Assembly (NCBI GenBank): GCA_964247755.1
Contig: CAXTVX010000102.1
Span: 1-8,630, forward strand
Length of the DNA: 8,630 nucleotides
From: Lichenicola sp964247755
GTDB taxonomy: Bacteria > Pseudomonadota > Alphaproteobacteria > Acetobacterales > Acetobacteraceae
Reading direction: 5' to 3'
In this document: in pieces, positions 1-6,434 of the stretch
Layout of the letters: each line of letters starts with the position of its first letter
How positions within the stretch are numbered: position 1 is the stretch's first letter
Made by a program: the position numbers and the translations under genes
Notes under the pieces: model-generated
Databases searched by the model: none
What the model saw: only the letters and a program-made list of their open reading frames with translations
Told to the model about the DNA's origin: nothing

Positions 1-649
1 CTCCAGCTACACCCTCACGGGACCCCAATTTCCACCACGAGCGCGGACGCTACCATCCCGAAACACAGGAGCTTTTTAAAAAAGCTTTCCCGCCGCTGTT
101 GCGGCCATCCAAGCCCGGCATCCGGACGCCGCGATCGAGCTCTGGTGGGGCGATGAGGCCCGGATCGGCCAGAAAAACAAGCTGACGCGCCGTTGGGCGC
201 GACGCGGCACTCGCCCACGCGCCCCGGCCGACCAGCGCACGTCGTCGGCCTACCTGTTCGGCGCCATATGTCCGGCCTTGGGCAAAGGCGCGGGGCTGGT
301 TCTGCCCTTGTGCAACATCGAGGCGATGAACCACCACCTCGCCGCCATCGGGCAGGCGGTGGCGCCAGATGCCCACGCGGTGCTGCTGCTAGATCAAGCC
401 GGATGGCACACCAGCCCCAGGCTCGTGATCCCGTCCAACATCACCATTATGCCGATCCCACCCCGCTCGCCAGAACTAAACCCGGTCGAGAACCTCTGGC
501 AGTTCATGCGCAACACCTGGCTGTCGAACCGCATTTTCCAGTCCTACGACCAGATCGTCGACCTCTGCTGCGACGCCTGGATGCGCCTCCTCGAGCAGCC
601 CTGGCGGATCATGTCACTCGGCCTGCGCACCTGGGCACATGAGTTCTGA
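1..649 (+). pseudogene. IS630-family transposase, 5'-truncated by window edge, frameshifted
   Basis: This is the C-terminal catalytic (DDE) part of an IS630-family transposase, which cuts and rejoins DNA at the element ends and inserts at TA dinucleotides. Visible family blocks are WWGDEARIG (first Asp, about 134-160), LLLDQAGWH (second Asp, about 385-411) and PPRSPELNPVENLW (catalytic Glu, about 460-501). The C-terminus ends with RTWAHEF and stop TGA at 647-649. Family-like sequence starts in frame 2 (YTLT, about 8-19), continues in frame 3 (PNFHHERGRYHPETQELFKK, about 24-83), then returns to frame 2 from about 83 (SFPAAVAAIQ). The frame changes sit at a C run (about 24-27) and an A run (78-83), so one extra C and one missing A would explain both. 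Programmed frameshifting is known in some IS630 elements and is an alternative for the second. The N-terminal helix-turn-helix part lies outside the window. Confidence 0.85.
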
Positions 650-660
650 CAGAGCAGAAT

Positions 661-669
661 TGGTATAAT
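661..669 (+). promoter_or_regulatory. Extended -10 promoter match at the IS630 right edge
   Basis: TGGTATAAT is a perfect extended -10 element (TG-N-TATAAT), striking in such GC-rich DNA. It lies 12 bases past the IS630 transposase stop and points toward the orphan ORF. No good -35 is found at normal spacing, but extended -10 promoters depend less on one. Transcription would begin near 676. It may belong to the IS630 terminal repeat, since the other end of that element is out of view. Confidence 0.4.
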
Positions 670-724
670 TTGTCTGGATGCCGGTGCTGGCAAGCGTGCA
701 GATTATCCTGACCTCGATCGCCAA

Positions 725-1306
725 GTGGGACGAAGACAGCATGCATTGGATACGAATGAAGAGTGGTGGGCCGAGGTCGGGGCGCCCGTGACCAAGCTCC
801 TCAGCGAGCAGCGGTTTGGGCTGCTGTCCAGGCTGATGGAGAGCGGCGGCTACTGCCGCGGCGAGGACCTGACAATGGCAGCAAGACGCCTTGGATCGAT
901 GATGCAGATGGATCGCCTCACAGATTGGCAGCGCCCAGATCGCCGCAGCGAGAACCTCAACGACTGGCTTCTCCACATCACGCTGACCGGTCGCGCCGCC
1001 GTCGAAGTCGAACTAAAGCGCCGCGAGCGTTTTGGAAAGCGGAAGGAGCCGAGGGGGTTGACCGACGACCGACACTTTGTCGCCGAACAGCTGGCGATCT
1101 CGCTGCGTTTGTATCCCAAGCGCGAGCACCGAGTCGGCATGCGGTCGGGTACCTTGGACGCCGCGGCCGTCTGCGACGCGATCAGCACCGAGATCCTGAG
1201 CGGCGGCCGACGGTCTCGGGACCGGGCGGCGCTGGCTGCGGTTGCAAAGCGGTGCGCAGACGCAATTGAGGCAATGCGCGACAGGATCGACGTGCCCGAT
1301 GCCTAA
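725..1306 (+). CDS. Hypothetical protein, 193 aa, not recognised
   Basis: I do not recognise this protein. It is soluble-looking, with no signal peptide or membrane segment, rich in Arg/Lys and Asp/Glu, and mostly helical in pattern. An N-terminal segment (residues about 13-45, EEWWAEVGAPVTKLLSEQRF...) is followed by a basic central stretch (KRRERFGKRKEPRG, about 98-111) and an amphipathic C-terminal helix (RAALAAVAKRCADAIEAMRDRI). The start is uncertain: GTG at 725 and TTG at 746 both lack a convincing ribosome site, and the frame stays open back to the IS630 stop at 649, so the true 5' end may have been removed by that insertion. A different frame offers ATG 678 with a protein-like 37-codon ORF ending at 791, which could be the original N-terminus if one indel separates them. 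Its stop overlaps that of a possible convergent minus-strand remnant. Confidence 0.55.
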   Translation: MGRRQHALDTNEEWWAEVGAPVTKLLSEQRFGLLSRLMESGGYCRGEDLTMAARRLGSMMQMDRLTDWQRPDRRSENLNDWLLHITLTGRAAVEVELKRRERFGKRKEPRGLTDDRHFVAEQLAISLRLYPKREHRVGMRSGTLDAAAVCDAISTEILSGGRRSRDRAALAAVAKRCADAIEAMRDRIDVPDA

Positions 1307-1408
1307 TTGTACCCTCTCGCTTCGGCCAGCGCCACAATGGCTGCCGCGAGACCGGCGATCCGTGCGGGAAGTCGCCGGCGTGTGGGTGCACGATGGAGGC
1401 GGCGGTGG
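1303..1408 (-). pseudogene. Possible C-terminal remnant of a minus-strand gene cut by the IS3 element
   Basis: On the minus strand, from the IS3 terminus (1409) down to a TAG stop at 1305-1303, the frame is open and reads like a real protein tail (LPARIAGLAAAIVALAEARG, then YN, stop): a small-residue amphipathic helix. Its stop overlaps the stop of the orphan plus-strand ORF by two bases, a common arrangement for convergent genes. The open frame continues into IS3 sequence, but that part is a shadow of OrfA. I cannot name the parent protein; the evidence is composition and position only. Confidence 0.25.
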
Positions 1409-1475
1409 TGACCTGCCCCCGTAGAAGTGGGCCATCGGATATGAGAGGTCCGGCAGCACTTCGCTGAGCAATTGG

Positions 1476-1754
1476 ATGGGTCGCAAGCATCACAAGCCGG
1501 AAGAGATCGTTGGCAAGCTGCGGCAGGTCGAGGTGCCGACAGCTCAAGGCAAGCCGGTGATCGAAGGGGTCCGGGCGATCGGGGTGACGGAAGCGACCTA
1601 CTACCGGTGGCGTGCCGAGTATGGCGGTCTGAAGCTGGACCAGGTGAAGCGGCTGAAGCTGCTGGAGCAGGAGAACGGCCGCCTGCGCAGGGCGGTGGCA
1701 GATCTGACGCTCGAGAAGCTGGTGCTGAAGGAAGCCGCCTCGGGAAACTACTGA
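1476..1754 (+). CDS. IS3-family transposase OrfA (HTH protein)
   Basis: OrfA of an IS3-type element: 92 aa, the normal length. Residues about 5-50 form the HTH_Tnp_1 fold (KPEEIVGKLRQVEV...GVTEATYYRWRAEYGGLK), which binds the terminal repeats. Residues about 55-85 are a leucine-zipper-like coiled coil (RLKLLEQENGRLRRAVADL) used for multimerisation. In complete elements OrfA is fused by -1 frameshifting to OrfB, the catalytic half; here the OrfB frame follows in the expected -1 relation and begins LLSAARRRACVGHV next to the OrfA stop. The ORF itself is intact, but the element lacks its catalytic part, so it could at most act as a DNA-binding or inhibitory protein. ATG 1476 has only a weak upstream ribosome site, as is usual for the family. 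Confidence 0.85.
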   Translation: MGRKHHKPEEIVGKLRQVEVPTAQGKPVIEGVRAIGVTEATYYRWRAEYGGLKLDQVKRLKLLEQENGRLRRAVADLTLEKLVLKEAASGNY

Positions 1755-1888
1755 GCGCTGCTCGTCGCCGGGCGTGCGTGGGGCACGTGACGACTCGGCT
1801 GGACGTCTCGGAGCGCTTTGCCGCCGGGTGCTGGGCCAGCACCGCTCGACGCAGCGCAGGGTGTCCAAGACGGCCGACGACGCGGCAG
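1749..1888 (+). pseudogene. IS3-family transposase OrfB, 5' fragment, frameshifted and truncated
   Basis: The frame after OrfA gives LLSAARRRACVGHVTTRLDVSER and then, after a shift of one base near 1829, RRVLGQHRSTQRRVSKTADD up to the IS21 junction at 1889. This is the well-known N-terminus of OrfB in this IS3 subgroup (usual form: VSER, three residues, RVLGQHRSTQR). One base is missing compared with that pattern. The rve-type DDE domain, about 200 residues, is absent. Two lesions, an indel and the truncation, make it non-functional. Confidence 0.7.
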
Positions 1889-1912
1889 TGTAGGGCGGCA
1901 ATCAGGATGGAT
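1889..1912 (+). repeat. IS21 left terminal repeat, outer copy
   Basis: Outer left terminus, starting TGTAGGGCGGC followed by AATCAGGATGGAT. It matches the reverse complement of 6210-6233 with only a few differences. The inner copy of the GGCRATCAGGATGGAT motif was displaced to 3610-3625 by the rve element. Confidence 0.8.
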
Positions 1913-1914
1913 TT
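1911..1914. repeat. Probable 4-bp target duplication ATTT, left copy
   Basis: ATTT here and at 3602-3605 flank the rve element. Collapsing them to one copy gives GGATGG-ATTT-GCCC, which recreates the tandem IS21 terminal motif. Confidence 0.55.
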
Positions 1915-3601
1915 CATATTGCCTCATTCGAGCATGCTCCTGAGCCGCCATCGCTTGCCGCATCAGAATGTACCCGGTGCCTCACGAGACTGCTCCTGTT
2001 ACCGCATTACCGGCCGGGTTCGCGTCTGCCGCCGCGGCTCCGAACACCAGCTTGTGCGCGACCTCGCTGCGCCATCCCTTCAGACGCCGCTGCAGCGTCC
2101 GGATCTGGCCTGGCGGAAAACAGCCAGGCTGCTCGTTCTGGAGCAGCTCGAACAGCTCGCGTGAGGTCCGCCAGGGTTCCGCCTCGAACCACTCCCGCAT
2201 CCGCACCGTCACCGCCACGAATCGGTCGGGACGCCGCCGGCCGCGCTTGGCCTTCTCCTTCGGTCGACGCGTCGGACGTGTCTCGCCGTCCTGCCACGCC
2301 GTGCGAAGCCCACAAAGGAACTGCTCCAGCGTCGGAGCAGTCGGAGGTGCAGGATCGCCCAGCACCGGCCGATCGGCGATCTCGACCAGATGTGCCTGAG
2401 CGTTCCTGATCTCGCTCAGCAGCTGGACCGGATCGAGGCGGGCATGCTCCACCCCGAGGCGAGCCCGAACAGCCTCGCTGGTCCGGAGATCCGCAACCAG
2501 CCGCTGATACGGGGTGGCCGGGGCATGGTAGCGCTTCCTGATTTTCGCGCCGTCGCGTGACTTCTCGGCCAGCTTGAACGACGGCTGGAAGAAGTTCACG
2601 AACAACCGCAGCGATCGATACAGCCGGGCCAGCGCCGCCGCAGCCTCGACACCTTCGAACCGGCGGTAGCCGACGGTGTGACGCACCACGGCCCCGTTCT
2701 TCTGCTCCACCCACGCCTGGTCGTTCTTTCGGTAGGGGCGGCAGCGCGTGAACTTCACGCCCGCCCTGACGCAGTAGTCTCGAACGGTCTCGTTCATGAA
2801 CACGCTGTCGTTGTCCGTGTCGAACCCGAGGAGCGGAAAAGGAAGCAGCTTGCGGATCTCGCTCAGCACCTCCGTCAGCAGCCTCTGCTCACGCACCAGC
2901 ACGGGTGCGCACTCGGTCCAGCCGGTCGCGATGTCGGTCAGGGTCAGCGTCTGCACGAAGCTCCCCTTCACTGTCGTCCCGCAGTGCGCCACCAGATCCG
3001 CTTCCATGAACCCAGGCGGCGGGTCATCCCACCCATCGAACGTCCGCACCGCCACGCTCCGCCGGATCGCAGCCGATGGTGGTGCGCGGCGGCGTCGTCC
3101 GCCCGTGGGTCCGCGAGCCTCCCGCAACGCGCGGTCGATGGTGGCGGCACTCATCCCCAGCAGGCCGGACCTGACCTCCGGAGCAAGGTCGAGATGGCCA
3201 TGCCGCTCCATCGCCTCGACCAGGATCGGCACCAACGGACGCAGCCGCTGCCGCAGATGCGGTCCGACGCCTCCCAGATCACGATCAGCGCCTGACGGAT
3301 CGCTTCTCCGTAGAGGCGCCGGCCCGGACGCGGACCACCTTTGCTGCTCGCCAGGCCCGTTCGCAGCAGGCGCATCGCATGCTTCCGGTGGTGACCCGTC
3401 ACCGCCGCGAACTCGTCGAGGATCCGGCCCCGTTCCATCCGGTTGCCCAGCGCGTAGCGTCTCGCCACCGCTGCCACCAGCTCGTCACGCGTCGCCATGC
3501 TGATCCGCCCCATGTTCTCCCCCACCAACTGCCGTCGGTCGGGAGCAGATCAGATGAGGCAACAGGTCGCAGCAGAAGAGCATTTTAGGTGAGGCAATGC
3601 A
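1915..3601 (-). mobile_element. rve-type (integrase-core) insertion sequence nested in the IS21 left end
   Basis: An element of about 1.69 kb containing one minus-strand transposase pseudogene. The ends show ATTGCCTCA near both termini (1918-1926, and on the minus strand 3598-3590). A second TTGCCKCATC-like copy lies 36 bases in on the left (1955) and 35 bases in on the right (3562-3555), with ATGCTCYT between them on both sides. ATTT occurs directly outside both ends (1911-1914 and 3602-3605). Removing the element plus one ATTT restores a 22-base repeat spacing in the IS21 terminus, which supports these boundaries to within a base or so. The family label is uncertain: IS481-like or an unclassified group. 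Confidence 0.7.
1982..3513 (-). pseudogene. rve-type DDE transposase (IS481-like or unclassified), frameshifted
   Basis: Transposase of the nested element, about 510 aa if repaired. The N-terminal part (from ATG 3513, preceded by GGGGGAG; GTG 3528 and ATG 3498 are alternatives) reads ELVAAVARRY...VTGHHRKHAMRLLR, an HTH-like segment. Around 3250 the frame changes: the expected ICGKRLRPLVPILVEAMERH needs one more A than is present (GGCAGCGG instead of GGCAAGCGG). The remaining frame runs uninterrupted to the TGA at 1984-1982. The integrase core shows an Asp in FMEADLVAHCG, the second Asp in GFDTDNDSVFMNE and, 35 residues later, the Glu in NDQAWVEQKNG: a clean D-35-E. A basic tail (RPKEKAKRGRRRPDRF) follows. 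No slippery sequence is present at the shift, so I infer mutation rather than programmed recoding. An isolated downstream product from GTG 3235 would keep the catalytic core but lose the DNA-binding part. Confidence 0.8.
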
Positions 3602-3605
3602 ATTT
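3602..3605. repeat. Probable 4-bp target duplication ATTT, right copy
   Basis: Partner of the ATTT at 1911-1914; see the nested rve element. A short AT repeat could arise by chance, but the restored IS21 repeat spacing argues otherwise. Confidence 0.55.
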
Positions 3606-3767
3606 GCCCGGCGATCAGGATGGATGTTGCCGGAGCTGACCGGAGGGTGGGCGTAGCCCGGCCATAGGTCAGCCCCGGCACGGCAGCTCCCGTTCGGGGT
3701 CTGCCTGCGATCGCGTGAGGCTCGTGCCGCAGTACGAGGATCTCGGCTCCCCAGCAGAGATGACCCC

Positions 3768-5302
3768 GTGCCCGGCACGCACATCACCGACCAGCAGGCG
3801 AGACTCTACATGCACCATCGCAGGACCCACAGCCGGGAGGTTGCGGCCGCCCGTTCCGGCTTCAGCGCCGCCACCGGCGCCAGGATCGACGGGGATCCGA
3901 GGCTTCCTTCCCAGAAACAGCTCTCACGCGGCCGGAGGCGGCCCGATCCGCTGGCTTTGGTATGGGAGGCCGAGATCGTGCCGATGCTGCGGGCCACGCC
4001 TGGCCTGCAGCCGTTCGTGGTGTTCGAGGAGCTGCTACGTCGGCATCCTGAGCTGTCGGCTGGCATCCGGCGCACTCTGGAACGCCGTGTCCGCGGCTGG
4101 CAGGCGCTGCATGGGCTGGAGCGCGAGGTGATCTTCCGCCAGGAGCACCCGCCTGGCCGCCAGGGGCTGTCGGACTTCACCGACGCGAGCGGTCTCGGCG
4201 TGACGATCGCCAGCGAGCCGCTCGCGCACCGGCTCTACCATTTCCGGCTGGCCTTCTCCGGCTGGCAGCATGTCGAGGTGGTGCTGGGTGGCGAGAGCTT
4301 TACCGCCCTCGCCACCGGCCTGCAGAACGCGCTGTGGTCCCTCGGCGGCGTCCCGGCCGAGCATCGCAGCGATAGCCTGTCGGCGGCGTTCCGCAACATC
4401 GAGGACGAGACCGTCAACGACCAGACCCGGCGCTACGAGGCGCTGTGCGCCCACTACGGCATGCAGCCGACCCGGAACAACCGCGGCGTCGCGCATGAGA
4501 ACGGCTCGATCGAGGCGCCGCACGCCCACCTCAGGCCGCTCTCGAGCAGGCGCTGCTGCTGCGGAGCACGCGTGACTTCGACGCGCTCGCCAGCTACCGC
4601 CGGTTCGTCGACGAGATCATCAGCCGTGCCAACGCCGGACGACGTCGTGCGGTTGAGGTGGAACGGGCCGCTCTGCAGCCGCTGCTGCCTCGGCGCACGA
4701 CCGACCATGACGAGGCGCTGGTCACCGTCACCCGCAGCGGCCGGTTCCTGCTGCGCCGGATGTTCTACACCGTGCCCTCGCGCCTGATCGGCCATCGGCT
4801 GCACGTGCGACTCTACGACGACCGGCTGGAGTGTCTGCTGGGAACCACCCTGGTCGTGACCCTGCCGCGCGGGCGGCCGACCCACGGCCAGGCCAACCGC
4901 ACCGTGCACGTCGTCGACTACCACCACGTCATCCACGCCCTGCGCCGCAAGCCGGGCGCGCTCCTCAACCTGGTCTACCGGGACCAGCTGTTTCCCCGCG
5001 ACGCCTACCGCGAGGCCTGGAACGCGCTGACCACGGCTCATCCCGCGCGCATCGCCTGCCGCGTCATGGTCGGGTTGCTGGAGCTGGCGCACGACCGCGG
5101 CTGTGAGGTGACCCTCGCTGTCGAGCTGGAGCGGATCCTGGCCACCGGCGACCTGCCTGAGCTCGACGTCCTGCGCCAGCAGTTCGCGGCCACCGATGCC
5201 GCCATGCCGGACGTCACCGTGATCCTGCAGACCGTCGCCAGCTACGACGCCCTGCTGACGGCGGGCACCTGCATGGCCGCAGGCACCGGAGCAGCGGCAT
5301 GA
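3768..5302 (+). pseudogene. istA: IstA, IS21-family transposase, frameshifted
   Basis: IstA is the DDE transposase of IS21 elements and works with the ATPase IstB. The start is GTG 3768 with GAGAT upstream. Residues about 8-35 form an HTH region (TDQQARLYMHHRRTHSREVAAARSGF). The rve core starts near residue 132 with GLSDFTDASGLG (first Asp), then AEHRSDSLSAAFRN (second Asp, about 202) and NNRGVAHENGSIEA (Glu 244 or 249). Near 4533-4540 one base is missing: the usual HLKRALEQALLLR reads HLRPLSSRRCCC. The correct frame resumes from CTCGAGCAG (4541) as LEQALLLRSTRDFDALASY and runs to TGA 5300-5302, giving about 511 aa if repaired, a normal length. The shift falls right after the catalytic Glu and removes the C-terminal half. 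The stop overlaps the istB start in an ATGA, the usual translational coupling. Confidence 0.85.
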
Positions 5303-6258
5303 GCCGCGTCGAGGTCGATACCACCCGCCTGCCGCTGCTGCTGAGCGAGCTGCGCCTGCCTGCCATCACCCGGCTGTGGCCGGAGATGGCCGAGCGCTCC
5401 GACCGGGAGGGCTGGCCTGCCGCCCGCTTGCTCGCCAGCCTGGCCGAGCTCGAGGTGGCCGAGCGCGCCCGGCGCCGCATCGAGCGCCACCTCAACGAGG
5501 GTCACCTGCCGCCCGACAAGACGCTGGAGAGCTTCGAGTTGAGCCACGTCCCCATGCTCAGCCAGGCCCGGGTGATGGCGATGGCCTCGGGCGACGCCTG
5601 GCTGCAGAAGGGCAGCAACCTGCTGCTGTTCGGGCCACCGGGATCAGGCAAGACTCACATCGCCGCCTTGTCGCGCGCCCTGATCGAGAACGGCTACCGC
5701 GCGCTGTTCACCCGCACGACCGACATCGTCCAGCGCCTGCAGGCGGCTCGTCAGGAGCTCGCCCTGGAAGCCACCATCGCCAGGCTGGATCGCTACGACC
5801 TGCTGGTGCTCGACGACCTCTCCTACGCGCGGCGCGATTAGGCCGAGACCTCGGTGCTGTTCGAGCTCATCGGCAAGCGCTACGAGCGGCGCTCGATCCT
5901 GATCACCGCCAACCAGCCGTTTGGCCAGTGGAACAACGTGTTCCCCGATCCCGCGATGACGGTCGCGGCCGTCGACCGCCTCGTGCACCACTCCACCGTC
6001 GTCGAGATGAACGTCGAGAGCTACCGACAGCGCTCCGCGACCAAACGAAGGGACGCATGGCGGCGGCAAAGGCAGCGACACCAACCGGCGCAGAGGCCGC
6101 AATGCAGTCCTCCGATCCCCGTTCGCCCTGACCATTTGCCAGCGACAATCTGGCGCGACAATCATCAGCCAAGCGCGGTCGCGATAGACCATCCAGATCG
6201 CCACGTACTCTCCATCCAGATCGCCGCGCTACACCCATCGGGGCGACTGGAGGCGTAA
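5299..6258 (+). pseudogene. istB: IstB, IS21 helper AAA+ ATPase, in-frame amber stop
   Basis: IstB is the AAA+ ATPase that selects target DNA and activates IstA. The Walker A motif FGPPGSGKTH is at residues 111-120 and the Walker B LLVLDDL at about 168-174; the N-terminal helical domain (LPLLLSELRLPAITRLWPEM) is intact. Codon 181 is TAG (5839-5841) where the family has Gln (ARRDQAET), consistent with a single C-to-T change. After it the frame continues as family sequence: SILITANQPFGQWNNVFPDPAMTVAAVDRLVHHSTVVEMNVESYRQRS. Beyond about 6045 this frame loses family resemblance and its stop (6258) lies outside the element; a second indel there is possible, since frame 2 reads GGGKGSDTNRRRGRN to a stop at 6185-6187. 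Without amber suppression the product ends just after Walker B and lacks sensor 1 (ITANQ), so it should be inactive. Confidence 0.85.
6188..6233 (-). repeat. IS21 right terminal repeat, two copies
   Basis: Read on the minus strand from 6233 it begins TGTAGCGC and contains GGCGATCTGGATGG twice, 23 bases apart (6225-6212 and 6202-6189). It pairs with the left end at 1889 and with the displaced inner copy at 3610-3625. Confidence 0.8.
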
Positions 6259-6366
6259 GGGGCAAAGTTCTGGAACGGCGTACATAGCCGCCGAGCTTGC
6301 CGCGTAGGCTGACGTTCGCTTTCGGGAGTGTAAGGCCGTGGCCTGAACGATCGAGATGAGCGAATT
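6234..6366. other. Spacer between IS21 and IS1182; possible dispersed repeat
   Basis: I see no gene here. On the minus strand the sequence (CCGAAAGCGAACGT and neighbours) resembles intergenic repeats common in Rhizobiales and relatives, recalled from memory and not verified. It would continue across the IS1182 insertion into 7885-7932 if the element and one AATT are removed. Confidence 0.25.
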
Positions 6367-6385
6367 CCATTGAAAAAGGCGGTTG
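6367..6385 (+). repeat. IS1182 terminal inverted repeat, left
   Basis: CCATTGAAAAAGGCGGTTG. Pairs with the reverse complement of 7862-7880 with a single mismatch; the flanking AATT extends the match outward. Confidence 0.85.
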
Positions 6386-6434
6386 TTGGCGGGAGGGCAC
6401 GGCGCCGCTTTTGAGAGCTGCTGGTCCTCCTCGC

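Larger units (their letters stand above)
1409..1888 (+). mobile_element. IS3-family element, left part only
   Basis: The left terminus begins TGACCTGCCCCCGTAGAAGT at 1409, a start typical of one IS3 subgroup. It is followed by OrfA and the first roughly 45 codons of OrfB. At 1889 the sequence switches directly to the terminus of the IS21 element, so the catalytic core and right end are missing. No matching right end is found elsewhere in the window, so the missing part was deleted or moved rather than simply split. Confidence 0.75.
1889..6233 (+). mobile_element. IS21-family element (istA/istB), interrupted by another IS
   Basis: The terminal inverted repeats are directly visible. The left end reads TGTAGGGCGGCAATCAGGAT from 1889; the right end, read on the minus strand from 6233, is TGTAGCGCGGCGATCTGGAT. 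Both start with the TG expected for IS21. Each end carries a second copy of GGCGATCWGGATGG: on the right at 6188-6202, 23 bases from the outer copy; on the left at 3610-3625, 22 bases away once the inserted rve element is removed. Repeated subterminal transposase sites are typical of IS21. Without the insertion the element would be about 2.65 kb, close to the family norm. No target duplication is seen outside the ends (left CGCGGCAG, right CCCATCGG). Both genes are damaged, so it is probably immobile unless helped in trans. Confidence 0.85.

Noticed and set aside
614..976. Minus-strand open frame of 120 codons spanning the IS630 end and the orphan ORF
   Set aside because: It crosses the boundary of the IS630 coding region and overlaps the better plus-strand ORFs; composition is that of a GC-rich shadow frame.
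1472..2164. Long plus-strand frame of 230 codons across IS3, IS21 terminus and rve element
   Set aside because: It runs across three different elements. Only the short part after 1749 is the real OrfB start; the rest is a shadow of OrfA and of the minus-strand transposase.
2678..3503. Long plus-strand frames opposite the rve transposase
   Set aside because: The minus strand carries clear integrase-core motifs; the plus frames are antisense shadows rich in Arg, Pro and Ser.
5376..6131. Frame-3 ORF of 251 codons overlapping istB
   Set aside because: The istB frame has Walker A and B motifs; this frame is an Arg/Pro/Ala-rich shadow. Only its last part might matter if istB carries a second indel near 6045.
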